This document shows, piece after piece, positions 51,801-61,159 of a stretch of 64,000 nucleotides of DNA. The DNA is taken from positions 1-64,000 of the forward strand of contig NZ_CCMG01000014.1 in assembly GCF_000751075.1 (NCBI RefSeq), in the 5' to 3' direction. Position numbers and translations under genes: made by a program. The notes beneath the pieces were generated by a model. That model worked only from the letters and a program-made list of their open reading frames with translations. It did not search any database and was not told where the DNA came from. The DNA is from Rickettsia tamurae. Its GTDB lineage: Bacteria > Pseudomonadota > Alphaproteobacteria > Rickettsiales > Rickettsiaceae. Within the stretch, counting starts at the first letter, position 1, and each line of letters begins with the position of its first letter.

Positions 51801-54327
51801 TTGCTTTCTTACCATTTACGGTTATATCTTGTATATACGGGTCTTGAACAAGTTTGTTAAAAGCTTCTTTAGCTTTTTCTTCGATTTCAGGGGTTGAAAT
51901 GCTAAATAAATTTACAAGAGTTTTCTCGTCAGCTCCTTGGTTGGCGTATGATTCTGTTAATATTTGACGTATAACATTTGTAAGATCAGCTCGTCTTTTT
52001 ATAAGCTGGTCCTGTAAATCATCAGCTTTTTTACCTCCTGTCTCAGCTCTATATTCTGCATATAGTTTTGCATAAGCTGTCTCTGGCTTGCTTCTTTCTG
52101 TGCTGGTTGCACTGGAAGTTGTAGGTTGAAGTGACACTTTTGATTGAACAGTAGTATTACGAGTAAACTGAGTATATAATGAATGTATGTGAGGATATTC
52201 TGCTTGTAACTTATTTAAATCAAAATTGTTAGAGTTGCTACTAAAGCCTTGAGAATTTAAGGGAGGTGGTGGGGGTTGCATACTCCCATTTAGCGGTAGA
52301 GGTGGCGGATTCGGAATGCCACTTTGTGTTTGTTCTAAATTATTTGCGTTATTACCTACTGCTAACCCTAAAATTTTATTGGTTTCATTGCTTAGTACGT
52401 TACTATCGGATAATATTACTTTAATTACTGAATTTAATGTTTGTTTATTTACTTCTTTGGCTAGTTTAATCATATAGTCTTTAGTTAAACTATTTATTAT
52501 TAGCCCTTTATTTTTTAGTTCTATATTTATTTTTTCTACTATTTCCGGTGTTAAAATATAGACGCTTTTTACAATATATGGTTGCATTCTGTTTTTTAAC
52601 TCTAATTGCAGAGCTAAAAAGTTTTCTACTGCACTCTTATCTTTACTTGTTGCTAGTTTGATAAGATCTAATCGTGCCTTTTCTTCAAATTGACTATTAG
52701 ATATATTTCGTGTCGCATAGTCTTTAATTCCTTCAGCAAATTTAGTTTTTTCTTCAGAAGAACTATTTTCTAATAATTTTTTTAGAATAGGTCTATTTTT
52801 AACGTCAATATTGGTATTGAAATCTAATTGTCCCTTATCGTTGCTAAATAATACCCTTTGAATAGTATCATCATTAAAATCACTTAAAATAGTAGTTACT
52901 GCTTCTTTTTTATAACTACTATCTACTTTAAGATTTAATGCTGCTATAGGATCTGTTTTAATAAGATTTGTAAATTCTTCAATATTTTCTTCTTGTTGTA
53001 TTATTCTATTTATATTGTGTTGAGACTGCGTTAAATTACCCTTACTTTTTTTAGTATTAAAGTGAGTTTTAAAAGTACTTATAGGATCAAAAAAATATGG
53101 TTGTTTCTCTTCTCTACCCGTAGAAATCCACGAAGGTGTTTCTGTATTATTTGTACCTTGATTTGGCATATACCAATTATCACTTTTGGTCCCGCTCTTT
53201 TTTTGAGAGTGTCCGGCAGACGGTTTAGTAGTATCATTGTTGTTTAAAAGCTGGTTTGCATTTATTCCGGCTGTTATTTGCTGTATATAAGAATTTGCTT
53301 TTATTGTCCCTATCTTAAATTCTTCCTTTAATTCTGCAACTGTAGGGATAATATTATTATCTATATAATATGCTTTTTTATTAAGCATCATCTGAGTTGC
53401 TATTGATGCGATATAGTTTGTTGCCTCACCTTTATTAGCACCGAATTTCTGCTCTAGCTCTTTTTCTGTAGGAATACTATTGTCAGCTATATATTGTGGC
53501 TTTTCTTTGTCCATAACTTTAAGTCTTATTGACTTAATATAGCCGTCTCTATTATCATCACGAGATATACCAAACCTATTTGTTAACTCTTTTTCTATAG
53601 GAATATGGCTATCCGCTATATATTGTCCCTTTGCGTTTTCCATAATTTCAGTTCTTATTGACACAACAAAAGATTCTGCATCATCTTTATTCATGTTAAG
53701 AGCAGTCCTTACTTCTTTCATTTCAGGGATAATATTATTATCAACATAATGTTTGTATTTAATATCTCTGTTTATTGAGCTGATATATAGATCGATTACC
53801 GCTTTTTTGTCTTTTTCTGCATGACGTACCTTTTGATCTTTTTCTACATTATTGTCTATTTTGCTAGGGTCATAACTTATTCCAAGATTTGTTGCTGCTT
53901 CTATATCTGTAGGAACTACACCTTGATTAATATATTCTTGTTTTTTTGTATCAAAATCCTGTTGTTTTACTCTTTCGATGTATAATAAAATTTCAGCTCT
54001 TGCTTGTCTTGCTTTATATCTAGTATTATCTAAAAAGCTTGATAAATCTGTTTCCTTATACTTTATTCCTAGATCATCTTGTGCTTGAGTAAAACTAGGA
54101 ACTAAATCTGCTTCTTGCCATTTTTTGATTTTTTCATTTGGAGTAAAATCTTTCCAAATATTTTGTTGCTGTTTTGAATTGTGCTTTTCCCATGCCGGTG
54201 TTTTACTAACTAAATCTTTGAAGCTTGCCGCTCTAGCACTTGTACTTAAAAAGCTACTAGTCAACAAACATGTTGATATGAAAAAAGTTAAAACATATTT
54301 TTTTAAGTGGGAATTTTGTAAATTCAT
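48874..54327 (-). CDS. sca2: Autotransporter Sca2, formin-like actin nucleator
   Basis: Surface autotransporter of 1817 residues. Sca2 of spotted fever rickettsiae nucleates and elongates actin at the bacterial pole for late actin-tail motility (established). Signal peptide ending ARA at about 33. Residues about 34-360 are repeated helix units (IPTEKELEQKFG type) of the formin-mimic fold. Proline tracts lie near 672-690 and at 1072-1082 (eleven Pro). A repeat with core IGPRTEIGQ occurs three times (nt 50445-50757), then an acidic region with a tandem repeat, and a beta-barrel translocator from about 1530. A promoter and GAGG site precede the ATG. Confidence 0.94.
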   Translation of the reverse strand: MNLQNSHLKKYVLTFFISTCLLTSSFLSTSARAASFKDLVSKTPAWEKHNSKQQQNIWKDFTPNEKIKKWQEADLVPSFTQAQDDLGIKYKETDLSSFLDNTRYKARQARAEILLYIERVKQQDFDTKKQEYINQGVVPTDIEAATNLGISYDPSKIDNNVEKDQKVRHAEKDKKAVIDLYISSINRDIKYKHYVDNNIIPEMKEVRTALNMNKDDAESFVVSIRTEIMENAKGQYIADSHIPIEKELTNRFGISRDDNRDGYIKSIRLKVMDKEKPQYIADNSIPTEKELEQKFGANKGEATNYIASIATQMMLNKKAYYIDNNIIPTVAELKEEFKIGTIKANSYIQQITAGINANQLLNNNDTTKPSAGHSQKKSGTKSDNWYMPNQGTNNTETPSWISTGREEKQPYFFDPISTFKTHFNTKKSKGNLTQSQHNINRIIQQEENIEEFTNLIKTDPIAALNLKVDSSYKKEAVTTILSDFNDDTIQRVLFSNDKGQLDFNTNIDVKNRPILKKLLENSSSEEKTKFAEGIKDYATRNISNSQFEEKARLDLIKLATSKDKSAVENFLALQLELKNRMQPYIVKSVYILTPEIVEKINIELKNKGLIINSLTKDYMIKLAKEVNKQTLNSVIKVILSDSNVLSNETNKILGLAVGNNANNLEQTQSGIPNPPPLPLNGSMQPPPPPLNSQGFSSNSNNFDLNKLQAEYPHIHSLYTQFTRNTTVQSKVSLQPTTSSATSTERSKPETAYAKLYAEYRAETGGKKADDLQDQLIKRRADLTNVIRQILTESYANQGADEKTLVNLFSISTPEIEEKAKEAFNKLVQDPYIQDITVNGKKATTSEEIIKNLFNEDTDNAVNRILLSSCKISEELKRPIKLELNKSELIRELNSKQTPFEKLKFAYTNAKNFDQDIFGNSVEELINDPNILTITQQATFLITEDTNLRKTINADQAQAKLDDLRTAILSTIKFEELITANLSQNEFIDIVKEKEPELLKEFLKATTIKLEGNNNLDQLRLALPSFTDMSNEQVRILANKLNMPIILKALKEYSQEKYSQEKAKKHTHTGNMPPPPPPPPPPPGSKNLELAYLTNLGITKDWISRITKLNASTSTFKTTPKTYNFSSDIAVRYQEFALLGQKSVGHKAKYSDANLFKKAIAESVAFEHSKNLSKVHQNNKYFAKIQEAVDTMHSSFIGPRTEIGQKIHNIYTSKLLELTKDKEFIKYVEDDIILNKKLTEAFTSADSDFIGPRTEIGQEVHNIYTQQLTKYPEEAVKEAFNTANSDFIGPRTEIGQEVHNIYKSKLLELAKNKELFLFVEQLLAESAELEQKYGSNVQSENNNQEKKLGHLDPKQLRLLQPKKTDANDESSTKDDTQPEDSNKKSEKPDSKTALSPRLLSSNDSKNDKSSDDKKSLLALRSSDEDDKGYETDKEELEESNSTTNEELKKDIALESEDEAIDVSFKTEAIAEQDEAIDVSFKTEAIAEQDEATQRQQVSDDTSRKVAILVKATSTLHKPVHYNILSDRLKVAAIGAGDEEASINRGVWISGLYGINKQETWKNIPKYQGRTTGVTIGADAEFINSHDVIGIAYSRLESQIKYNKKLGKTAVNGHLLSIYGLKELIKGFSLQTITSYGHNYIKNKSKSINNIIGKYQNNNLSFQTSLNYKYRTKYDLHFIPNIGFKYDYSRASNYKEYNVDIENLMIRKKSNQLFESSLGGKIVFKPITTTSNIVLTPSLYGNIERHFNNKNTKVNAKATFKGQTLQETIIIPKQPKLGYNIGSNILMSRKNINVLLEYNYYTHRKYQSHQGLVKLKINL
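49861..49956 (-). repeat. 48-bp perfect tandem duplication inside sca2
   Basis: Two identical 48-bp units, 49861-49908 and 49909-49956, encode the 16-residue block DEAIDVSFKTEAIAEQ twice. The identity at DNA level points to a recent duplication. It lies in the acidic region before the translocator barrel, where length change is tolerated. Confidence 0.95.
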
Positions 54328-54371
54328 TCAAACCTCGATTAGTTATTATTTTTTAAATATAAACGAGGCGG

Positions 54372-54400
54372 ATCATATAATGTTTGTTAATTTATGTAAA
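54372..54400 (-). promoter_or_regulatory. Sigma-70-type promoter of sca2
   Basis: On the minus strand TTTACA, a 17-base spacer and TATGAT lead towards the sca2 start 45 bases later. The remaining part of the 230-bp gap to cysS is AT-rich and probably holds the cysS promoter too, which I could not place. Confidence 0.6.
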
Positions 54401-54557
54401 CTATTAATCATTAATTTTTATTAATTAATAAGAATTTAGCCAAAATGTGTTTAATATATCGCACGCTAATGTATACTCCGAATTTTAAACTTTTTTCAAA
54501 AGGAGTATGTAATACTATTTTTGAAAGGAATGTATTTCAGTTTTTGGTAAATAAAAT

Positions 54558-55937
54558 ATGCAAATTCAATTTCACTTATATAACACTCTTAGCCGTACTA
54601 AAGAGGTTTTTAATCCTCAAGATCAGGCTAACGTAAAAATGTATGTATGTGGACCGACTGTTTATGATAATCCTCATATAGGCAATAGTAGGTCGGTAGT
54701 AGTATATGATTTACTTTATCGTATAGTTATAAAAATATTCGGCAGTAGAGCAGTAAAGTATGTACGCAATATTACCGATGTTGACGATAAAATTATTGAT
54801 AGAGCTGAACTACTTGGTATTACTATTAATGAGTTGACTGATAAAGTTACGCAAGAGTTTCATACAAATATGGCATATTTAGGTTGCATGCTACCGAGTA
54901 TTGAGCCGAAAGCTACAGAGCATATTGATGTAATGATCGAAATAATAGAACGCTTAATAACAAAAGATCACGCATATATTGCTGATAATCATGTTTATTT
55001 TGATGTTTTATCAGCTCCAAATTATACGGAATTATCTAACCGAAATTTAGAAGAAATGTTTGAGGGAGTACGTGTAGAAAATAGTAAAACCAAAAAAAAT
55101 CCACAGGATTTTGTATTATGGAAACCGGCAAAGCAAAATGAATCGGCAAATATGAATTTTGAAAGCCCTTGGGGACTTGGTCGCCCGGGATGGCATATTG
55201 AATGTTCAGCCATGAGCTACAAATATTTAGGTGAGAATTTTGATATTCACGGAGGCGGAGCAGATTTAATCTTTCCGCATCATACCAATGAGATTGCTCA
55301 AAGTAGATGTGCTTTTCCAAGTTCTACCTATGCTAAATACTGGATACATAACGGTTTTTTAACGGTTAATGGTGAGAAAATGAGTAAATCTCTTGGTAAT
55401 TTTATTACCGTAAGGGATTTAATGGATAAACAAATTCAAGGAGAAGTAGTAAGGTTATTTTTATTAAGTAGTCATTATAGACGTCCCCTTGATTATAATG
55501 ATAAAGCTATAGAAGATGCTAAGAAAACTTTAGATTATTGGTATAGAGCTATAGAAAATATTAATGTGCAGAAAATAGATTTACCTCATAATTTCATGCA
55601 AAGCTTACTTGATGATATGAATACGCCGCTTGCCATAAAAATAATTAATGACTACGCTAAAGGGGTATTTACTTCTACAACTGAAGAAGGAAGGCAGCTT
55701 AATGCCTCTGCTCTTATTACTTGTGCTAATTTTATTGGTTTAATGAATAAGACTTCACACGAGTGGTTTAATAGCGGTGTGGATGAACTCTATATAAATG
55801 AACTTGTAAATAAACGTTTAGAAGCAAAAAAACAAAAAAATTGGTTATTAGCCGATCAAATTCGAAGCCGTCTATTAGAACAACAGATAATTCTAGAAGA
55901 TAAACCTGACGGTACTACTATTTGGCGAAAAGAATAA
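54558..55937 (+). CDS. cysS: Cysteinyl-tRNA synthetase
   Basis: Charges tRNA-Cys. Zinc ligand C31 in [10 protein letters not shown], the class I HIGN at 40-43, the [17 protein letters not shown] zinc/active-site block and KMSKS at 274-278 are all visible. Length 459 is normal. It is divergent from sca2. Confidence 0.98.
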   Translation: MQIQFHLYNTLSRTKEVFNPQDQANVKMYVCGPTVYDNPHIGNSRSVVVYDLLYRIVIKIFGSRAVKYVRNITDVDDKIIDRAELLGITINELTDKVTQEFHTNMAYLGCMLPSIEPKATEHIDVMIEIIERLITKDHAYIADNHVYFDVLSAPNYTELSNRNLEEMFEGVRVENSKTKKNPQDFVLWKPAKQNESANMNFESPWGLGRPGWHIECSAMSYKYLGENFDIHGGGADLIFPHHTNEIAQSRCAFPSSTYAKYWIHNGFLTVNGEKMSKSLGNFITVRDLMDKQIQGEVVRLFLLSSHYRRPLDYNDKAIEDAKKTLDYWYRAIENINVQKIDLPHNFMQSLLDDMNTPLAIKIINDYAKGVFTSTTEEGRQLNASALITCANFIGLMNKTSHEWFNSGVDELYINELVNKRLEAKKQKNWLLADQIRSRLLEQQIILEDKPDGTTIWRKE

Positions 55938-56027
55938 AAGCTTGTAAATTGCGCAATATGCGTATATAATCTGTAGGCTTGTAAGTCGTCATTGCGAGAA
56001 GGCGTTGCTACGTAGATCGTTTTTCCG

Positions 56028-56129
56028 TTGTCATCCACGCGACTTGATCGCGGGATCCAGTTAAAAATACTAATATTGTTAGTATTTTTAGTTGTTTTTT
56101 GGATCCCGTGGACAAGCCACGGTATGACA
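56028..56129. repeat. Compound chimeric palindrome after cysS
   Basis: The left half-unit has CGCGACTTGATCGCGGGAT and the right half-unit CCCGTGGACAAGCCACGG, with a central TTAAAAATACTAATATTGTT...AGTATTTTTA hairpin. A piece of the CGTCATTGCGAG family lies just before it (55988-56010). It is the first of two tandem palindromes that fill the 421-bp gap 55938-56358. Confidence 0.83.
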
Positions 56130-56223
56130 CCGAATGGGTTTCCCAGTCCACTCAACAACACCGCTACGGTATGACACTTTGTAAGCAAAAAATTCACACG
56201 TAAGATATATGTTAGTTCATGTA

Positions 56224-56317
56224 TGTCATGCCGTGGCTTGTCCACGGCATCCAGTTAAAAATACATTAGTATTTCTAGTTATTTATCTGGATACCGTGGA
56301 CAAGCCACGGTATGACA
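56224..56317. repeat. Compound palindrome upstream of rpsB with covarying arms
   Basis: Arms 56224-56254 and 56287-56317 are inverted with two mismatches. Each mismatch is balanced inside its own half-hairpin (TGCCGTGG/CCACGGCA left, TACCGTGG/CCACGGTA right), so self-pairing of each half is kept. It ends 42 bp before the rpsB start. Confidence 0.87.
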
Positions 56318-56358
56318 GTCTTACGGAGGTATAAACTAACAATTAGGAGAATTTAAAA

Positions 56359-57246
56359 ATGTCAAAAATACCATCTGTTAACATTAAAGAATTATTAGAT
56401 GCGGGCGTGCATTTCGGTCACAAGACCTCACGCTGGAATCCTAAAATGGCATCTTATATATATGGTGAACGTGATGATGTTCATATAATCGATTTAAGAC
56501 AAAGTGCCGCTTTAATGAGCGTTGCTTTGAATGCAATATATGAAACCGTAAAAAAAGACGGTAAAATATTATTTGTAAGTACTAAAATACAGGCAAGTGA
56601 TATTATAGCGGAATATGCCGAGAAATGCGGGCAGTATTACGTAAATCATAGATGGCTTGGCGGTATGCTAACTAACTGGAAAACTATTGCGGGTTCAATA
56701 GAAAAACTAAATAAGTTAGAAAAAACCTTAGAAAGCGAAGAAGCCCTTATGGGTTATACTAAGAAAGAGATACTCGATATGAGCCGTAGGAAAGATAAGT
56801 TACTTCTATCTCTTGCCGGTATTAGAAATCTTAATTCTAAACCTGATCTTCTAGTAGTTATTGACACTAATAAAGAGCATATCGCAATTAATGAAGCGGT
56901 AAAGCTTAATGTTCCTATAGTTGCAGTAGTCGATACTAATTCTAATCCTGATAATGTGGATTATCCGATTCCGGGTAATGATGATTCTATAAGGTCAATA
57001 AGACTTTATTGTAGTTTATTTGCAGATGCGGCATTACAAGGACTTGAAGAATCAATGAAAGCTTCAGGAGTTGATATGGGGGCTATGCAGGAGCATACAG
57101 ATAAGGCTTTAACTTCTAAAAATGTTTCTAAATTAAAACAAGCTAAAAAATTCTCTAAAACGAAAAATATTGATGGAGAGACAAATACAGAATTTGAGCA
57201 AGCATTAAATGATGCCGATGAAAATAAAAATTCTGATAATGCATAA
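56359..57246 (+). CDS. rpsB: 30S ribosomal protein S2
   Basis: Small-subunit protein S2. The start [24 protein letters not shown] is diagnostic, and [14 protein letters not shown] and [19 protein letters not shown] follow. At 295 residues it is longer than the usual 230-260. The extra part is a Lys/Asp/Asn-rich C-terminal tail common in rickettsiae. AGGAGAATT precedes the ATG. It is paired with tsf as in most bacteria. Confidence 0.98.
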   Translation: MSKIPSVNIKELLDAGVHFGHKTSRWNPKMASYIYGERDDVHIIDLRQSAALMSVALNAIYETVKKDGKILFVSTKIQASDIIAEYAEKCGQYYVNHRWLGGMLTNWKTIAGSIEKLNKLEKTLESEEALMGYTKKEILDMSRRKDKLLLSLAGIRNLNSKPDLLVVIDTNKEHIAINEAVKLNVPIVAVVDTNSNPDNVDYPIPGNDDSIRSIRLYCSLFADAALQGLEESMKASGVDMGAMQEHTDKALTSKNVSKLKQAKKFSKTKNIDGETNTEFEQALNDADENKNSDNA

Positions 57247-57270
57247 ATGTTGTTGCATGGATACCAGAGT

Positions 57271-57374
57271 CGTCATTGCGAGCGCAGCCGTAAGGCTGTG
57301 CGGCAATCTCATGAAATAATAACAAACTCCTGAGATTGCTTCGTCAATTATTTCATAATTTCCTCGCAATGACG
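57271..57374. repeat. CGTCATTGCGAG palindrome family, copy between rpsB and tsf
   Basis: Starts CGTCATTGCGAGCGCAGCCG and ends CCTCGCAATGACG, about 104 bp, nearly the same as the copies at 43586 and 63138. It sits inside the rpsB-tsf operon and would fold in the shared mRNA. Confidence 0.88.
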
Positions 57375-57427
57375 ATTAGGTGTCTACACAACCCAAGCCA
57401 AATATAATAATTAAGGAGAAAGTAAGG

Positions 57428-58357
57428 ATGAGTGAAATAAATATAAGTGCTGCAGCGGTTAAAGAATTAAGAGAAAAAACCGGTGCAGGTATGATGGACT
57501 GCAAAAAAGCATTAATAGAAACCAGCGGTAATTTTGAAGAAGCTATTGATTTTCTGCGTAAGAAAGGTTTGGCTGCTGCTGCAAAGAAAGCCGGACGCAT
57601 TGCTTCTGAAGGTTTAACGGTTGCAAAAGTTGATGGGCTTACCGGAGTGATAGTTGAAGTAAATTCCGAAACGGATTTTGTTGCTAGAAGTGAGCAGTTT
57701 CAGGATCTAGTTAAGGATATTGCAAATCTTGCAGTAATTGCAAAAACTATAGACACGCTAAAAACATCTAAAATGCAAAGCGGTAAATCAGTTGAAGAAG
57801 AGATTATAGAAAATATCGCTACAATCGGTGAAAATTTAACATTACGTCGTATGGATATATTAGAGATATCCGAAGGAGCAATCGGTTCGTACGTGCATAA
57901 TGAAGTTGTACCGAATCTAGGAAAAATTTCCGTATTAGTAGGTCTTGCGTCTAACGCAAAAGATAAAGCAAAACTAGAAGCTTTAGCTAAACAAATTGCT
58001 GTTCATGTAGCAGGAAATAACCCGCAAAGTATAGATGATTCAAGCTTGGATCAAGCACTCGTAGAGCGTGAGAGAAAAGTATTTTTTGAGAAATCTAAAG
58101 AAGAAGGAAAGCCTGATAATATTATAGAAAAAATGGTAGAAGGTAGAATACGTAAATTCTTCTCTGAAGTTGTATTGCTTCAACAAAATTTCTTATTTGA
58201 GCCTAAACTTACCGTTGCGGAAGTAATTAAAAATGCTGAAAAAGAACTCGGTGCAGAAATTAAAATCGCCAAATTTATTAGATACGAACTTGGTGAAGGT
58301 ATAGAACACGAAGAAAAAAACTTTGCCGATGAAGTAGCTGCTATTACGCAGGGTTAA
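57428..58357 (+). CDS. tsf: Elongation factor Ts
   Basis: Nucleotide exchange factor that recycles EF-Tu. The ATG at 57428 is chosen because AAGGAG and TAAGG lie upstream and the family begins here ([20 protein letters not shown]). The conserved [14 protein letters not shown] and [14 protein letters not shown] follow. Length 309 is typical. The extra 16 codons of the longer reading lie in the leader. Confidence 0.97.
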   Translation: MSEINISAAAVKELREKTGAGMMDCKKALIETSGNFEEAIDFLRKKGLAAAAKKAGRIASEGLTVAKVDGLTGVIVEVNSETDFVARSEQFQDLVKDIANLAVIAKTIDTLKTSKMQSGKSVEEEIIENIATIGENLTLRRMDILEISEGAIGSYVHNEVVPNLGKISVLVGLASNAKDKAKLEALAKQIAVHVAGNNPQSIDDSSLDQALVERERKVFFEKSKEEGKPDNIIEKMVEGRIRKFFSEVVLLQQNFLFEPKLTVAEVIKNAEKELGAEIKIAKFIRYELGEGIEHEEKNFADEVAAITQG

Positions 58358-58372
58358 CGGTCTTGTTTTTTT

Positions 58373-58470
58373 CGTCATTGCGGGGAAAATTACGAAGTAA
58401 TTGACAAAGCAATTTAGTTAAAAATGCTAATTTATTACATTTTTTGGATTGCCACGCTCCTTATAATCGC
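58373..58470. repeat. Diverged CGTCATTGCGAG-family copy after tsf
   Basis: Begins TCGTCATTGCGGGGAAAATTACGAAGTAATTGAC in pieces shared with the other copies, then GGATTGCCACGC. The right terminus has decayed. It begins the 299-bp stretch 58358-58656, which is almost all repeats. Confidence 0.65.
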
Positions 58471-58494
58471 GGTGTTGTTGCATAGCTCGTTTTA

Positions 58495-58522
58495 TGTCAT
58501 TCCCGCATCCACGGGAATGACA
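58495..58522. repeat. Single palindromic half-unit
   Basis: TGTCATTCCCG and CGGGAATGACA form a perfect 11-bp stem with a 6-base loop. Outer arms GTTGTTGCAT (58474) and ATGCAACAAC (58543) of the compound family are still around it, so a solo hairpin can occupy the place of a long one. Confidence 0.85.
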
Positions 58523-58656
58523 TCGAGTAGGTTTTTCGAGCCATGCAACAACGCTTATAGTCGCTCGCAATGACGATTTTAGATTCATGCAACAAAGCTC
58601 TACTTTTGTGGGGATGACATCAAGTACTTTTTGAATAACACCAACTCAGTTCTTCT

Positions 58657-58908
58657 TTACTCTCCTAAAAGTTCTATAGTAAATTCGCGATCGAGGTGAT
58701 CTATATTTACACTACCTTCATTTTGTTGTACTAGTTTATTTAAATACTTATAGTATCCACTACTTACCGGTAAGAAATATAATTTACCTTTATAAACAGT
58801 TAAGGCTGGGTACCATTGGTTCTCAAAAATTATAGGAGTATTTGGTAACGATAACCATTTTAATTTTCCGTCTATATCATAACTTATCTTTAAATGAGAA
58901 AGATCCAC
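58657..58908 (-). pseudogene. C-terminal part of a hypothetical protein, after an in-frame stop
   Basis: 83 codons from a GTG (DLSHLKISYDIDGKLKWLS onward). It is in exactly the same frame as the 248-codon ORF before it, separated only by TAG and three codons (GRN). GGGGAG lies before the GTG, so reinitiation is possible. More likely this is the natural C-terminus of one roughly 335-residue protein cut by a nonsense mutation. No domain recognised. Confidence 0.55.
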
Positions 58909-58917
58909 ATTTCTCCC

Positions 58918-59664
58918 CTATGAATCTTTTAAAACTAGCGAAATATCAAAAGTTTTTCCTGTATCTTGTGTAGTGTCAGGTAGAACAACGCTTCTAAATT
59001 CTTTAAACTTAAATACAAGATTATTGTTTAATCTTAAAGTCAAAGAAGTGTTAATGATCTCTTCCCACGCGATACCGCATGTATAACCATCTTCAAGTTT
59101 AAATTCTTTTGTAACAATCTTACGTTCAGTAGGTTCAGAAAATATAAATTTTTCTTTGCCGTCTCTAGTGAACTCGCTAGACAATCCTAGTACTTCTACT
59201 TTACCCGTAGTTAATTTATAAGCAGTCGAAAGAATTTTAGCACCGGTTTTTGCATTTTCTAAAATTTGTTTTTCTAATATTTTAACCTTTTCTCTTTTAG
59301 ATCTAGGAGAAACTTGTTCAGTAGAATCTAAAGATTCGGTGGTACTAGTAGTACTGCAAGGAGAAGGATTTCTTGCTATATAGGTTGTTTTACTTTCGGG
59401 ATCGGTACCTAAAACTTCTATTTTCCCTGTATTTATCTTATAAGCATTTACCAAAATTTTACTTCCAGTAGTTGTAACTTTTACCGCCCATCCCACTGCT
59501 TTATAGCATACATAATCGGTAATTATTATTACGGCTCCTAAAAATTCTCCATCTCCGCTATCAGATGACTTTCCGTATTTTTTAGCTCTTTTTCTTGCCT
59601 CAAGGTCATCTGTTGCCTGTTTATTTGCAATTCTGCATATGGTCTCCGGATCTTGCGTAAACAT
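58918..59664 (-). CDS. Hypothetical protein with internal duplication, probably truncated
   Basis: Not recognised. 248 codons. A motif of about 23 residues occurs twice: TTTGSKILVNAYKINTGKIE near 66-85 and AKTGAKILSTAYKLTTGKVE near 138-157, each followed by VLG. A Ser/Thr-rich stretch separates the two. There is no clear signal peptide, though a short hydrophobic segment (AVIIITDYVCYKAVGWAV) is present. GGAGG precedes the ATG. It ends at TAG just before the in-frame continuation at 58908. Confidence 0.6.
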   Translation of the reverse strand: MFTQDPETICRIANKQATDDLEARKRAKKYGKSSDSGDGEFLGAVIIITDYVCYKAVGWAVKVTTTGSKILVNAYKINTGKIEVLGTDPESKTTYIARNPSPCSTTSTTESLDSTEQVSPRSKREKVKILEKQILENAKTGAKILSTAYKLTTGKVEVLGLSSEFTRDGKEKFIFSEPTERKIVTKEFKLEDGYTCGIAWEEIINTSLTLRLNNNLVFKFKEFRSVVLPDTTQDTGKTFDISLVLKDS

Positions 59665-59764
59665 AATACCTCCTCCATGATTAAATAAGGCTTATTTAAT
59701 CATATTGCAATTAGAAGTCAAATATTATTTTAGAAGTTCTATTTTTATTAACCGAATTCAGCTA

Positions 59765-61159
59765 TCAAAGAAACTTTGTAATTACTTTTAAATATTCATC
59801 TAGGATTTTTTGGTTGTCCTCAACAAATTTTAAAGCATTTTCACTATAGGCTTTAAGTTCTAGAGAATTATTAGATCTAAGTAGATATGTTAGTTTGGTT
59901 AGTAAATCTTCACCGTTTTTGATTTGGATAGCTGCTTCATTTTGCAGTACGCCTTTAGCGATATTGGTGTTTTTATTCATATCGGGACCGAATATAATAC
60001 AATTAGAGAAATATGCCGCTTCTAAAATATTATGCCCGCCTTGTTTAAAAGAACCGCCGATAAAAGAAATTGTAGCTACGGAAAAAAACAACCCCATTTC
60101 ACTGAATCTATCAACTATATAAAGGTCATCGCTTAAAACAGGTAAATCATTTTGTGATTTAGTGGTAGCGGATAAATTATGTGACTTACAATTATCGATA
60201 ATTGATTTAACTCGCTCAGGATGTCTTGGAATTAAGATAATATAGCAATCTAAAAACTGCTCTTTTAGGTTTTTGATTATAGGCAAAATTACTTCTTCAT
60301 CTTCGGGGTGAGTGCTAGCAAATACCACGACTCGCCTATTTTCTAAATGTAAGCTTAATTTTGATAACTCTTCTTGATTGACCGGAAGTTTTTCATTAGC
60401 AAATTTAATATTGCCTAAATTAACTGCATCCGATACTCCAAGTTCATTGAATTTTTGTAAGTCACGCTCGCTTTGTGCGATAATTTTACTGAAATTTTTG
60501 AGAATAAGCTGAAAGAAGCTTTTTCTTTTTAGCCAAGCTTTAAACGATTTATCGGAAATACGAGCATTTACTAGCAGTAATTTACACTGCCTCGCTCCCT
60601 CATTAATAGTACACGGCCATAATTCCGATTCTATAAAAATACCTAAATTAGGTTGCCAATTTCTTAAAAATTTTCGAGTAAAAATAATATTATCTATCGG
60701 TAAAAATTGGTGAACTGCTATTTTAGGTAATTTGGCAGTTAATATTTTAGCGGAGCTGTTAGTCCAAGAAGTTACTAAAAAACGAACGTCAGGATAGCGT
60801 TTACTTATATTATATATTAATGTTAAAGCTGCCATAGATTCGCCGACGCTTGCTGCATGAATCCATATTAGACTTCTTGCATAACTTGCTTCTAAAGGTA
60901 ATTTATACGTCGATCCGGTACTCGAATCCTCACGTACGCTTGTGTACGCTGCGATTCTGCGTTCCGTGTCTCCTTTAAATTCCTCTTTATTAGCTTTGTT
61001 ATGCAAGAAGTCTAATGAATAGTCTTGTCTGCTTTTCCCGATAGCAAAACGTTCTTGGATGCGTCTTATATCTTCTTTACCTATTAATAAGCGGATAAGA
61101 ATTATAATGAAATAAATAGGTAATAATATAAAGCTTAAAGCATAATATAATAGCATCAT
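59765..61159 (-). CDS. waaA: KDO transferase WaaA with in-frame RPE1 insertion
   Basis: Adds KDO to the lipid A precursor at the inner membrane. The N-terminal anchor (LLYYALSFILLPIYFIIILI) is followed after the insertion by WIHAASVGESMAALTLI, the usual start of the glycosyltransferase domain. Later ESELWPCTINEG, FASTHPEDEEVILP and FGPDMNKNTNIAKG are family blocks. Residues 49-98 come from an RPE1 element, placed between the membrane anchor and the catalytic domain, a tolerant spot. Without it the length is about 414, normal. It overlaps the acyltransferase gene upstream by 4 bp. Confidence 0.94.
   Translation of the reverse strand: MMLLYYALSFILLPIYFIIILIRLLIGKEDIRRIQERFAIGKSRQDYSLDFLHNKANKEEFKGDTERRIAAYTSVREDSSTGSTYKLPLEASYARSLIWIHAASVGESMAALTLIYNISKRYPDVRFLVTSWTNSSAKILTAKLPKIAVHQFLPIDNIIFTRKFLRNWQPNLGIFIESELWPCTINEGARQCKLLLVNARISDKSFKAWLKRKSFFQLILKNFSKIIAQSERDLQKFNELGVSDAVNLGNIKFANEKLPVNQEELSKLSLHLENRRVVVFASTHPEDEEVILPIIKNLKEQFLDCYIILIPRHPERVKSIIDNCKSHNLSATTKSQNDLPVLSDDLYIVDRFSEMGLFFSVATISFIGGSFKQGGHNILEAAYFSNCIIFGPDMNKNTNIAKGVLQNEAAIQIKNGEDLLTKLTYLLRSNNSLELKAYSENALKFVEDNQKILDEYLKVITKFL
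60867..61016 (-). repeat. RPE1 inserted in frame in waaA
   Basis: 150 bp with perfect 19-bp terminal inverted repeats (ATTAGACTTCTTGCATAAC), read in frame as NKANKEEFKGDTERRIAAYT and on to [14 protein letters not shown]. It is the best preserved RPE1 in the window and adds exactly 50 codons. Confidence 0.95.

Noticed and set aside
54445-54636. 63-codon ORF upstream of cysS
   Set aside because: Overlaps the cysS start in another frame and has no ribosome site or recognisable domain.
55856-56245. 129-codon minus-strand ORF after cysS
   Set aside because: Made almost entirely of palindromic repeat DNA and the antisense end of cysS.
57380-57427. Upstream ATG for tsf
   Set aside because: Adds 16 residues not found in EF-Ts, and the ribosome site would lie inside the coding sequence.
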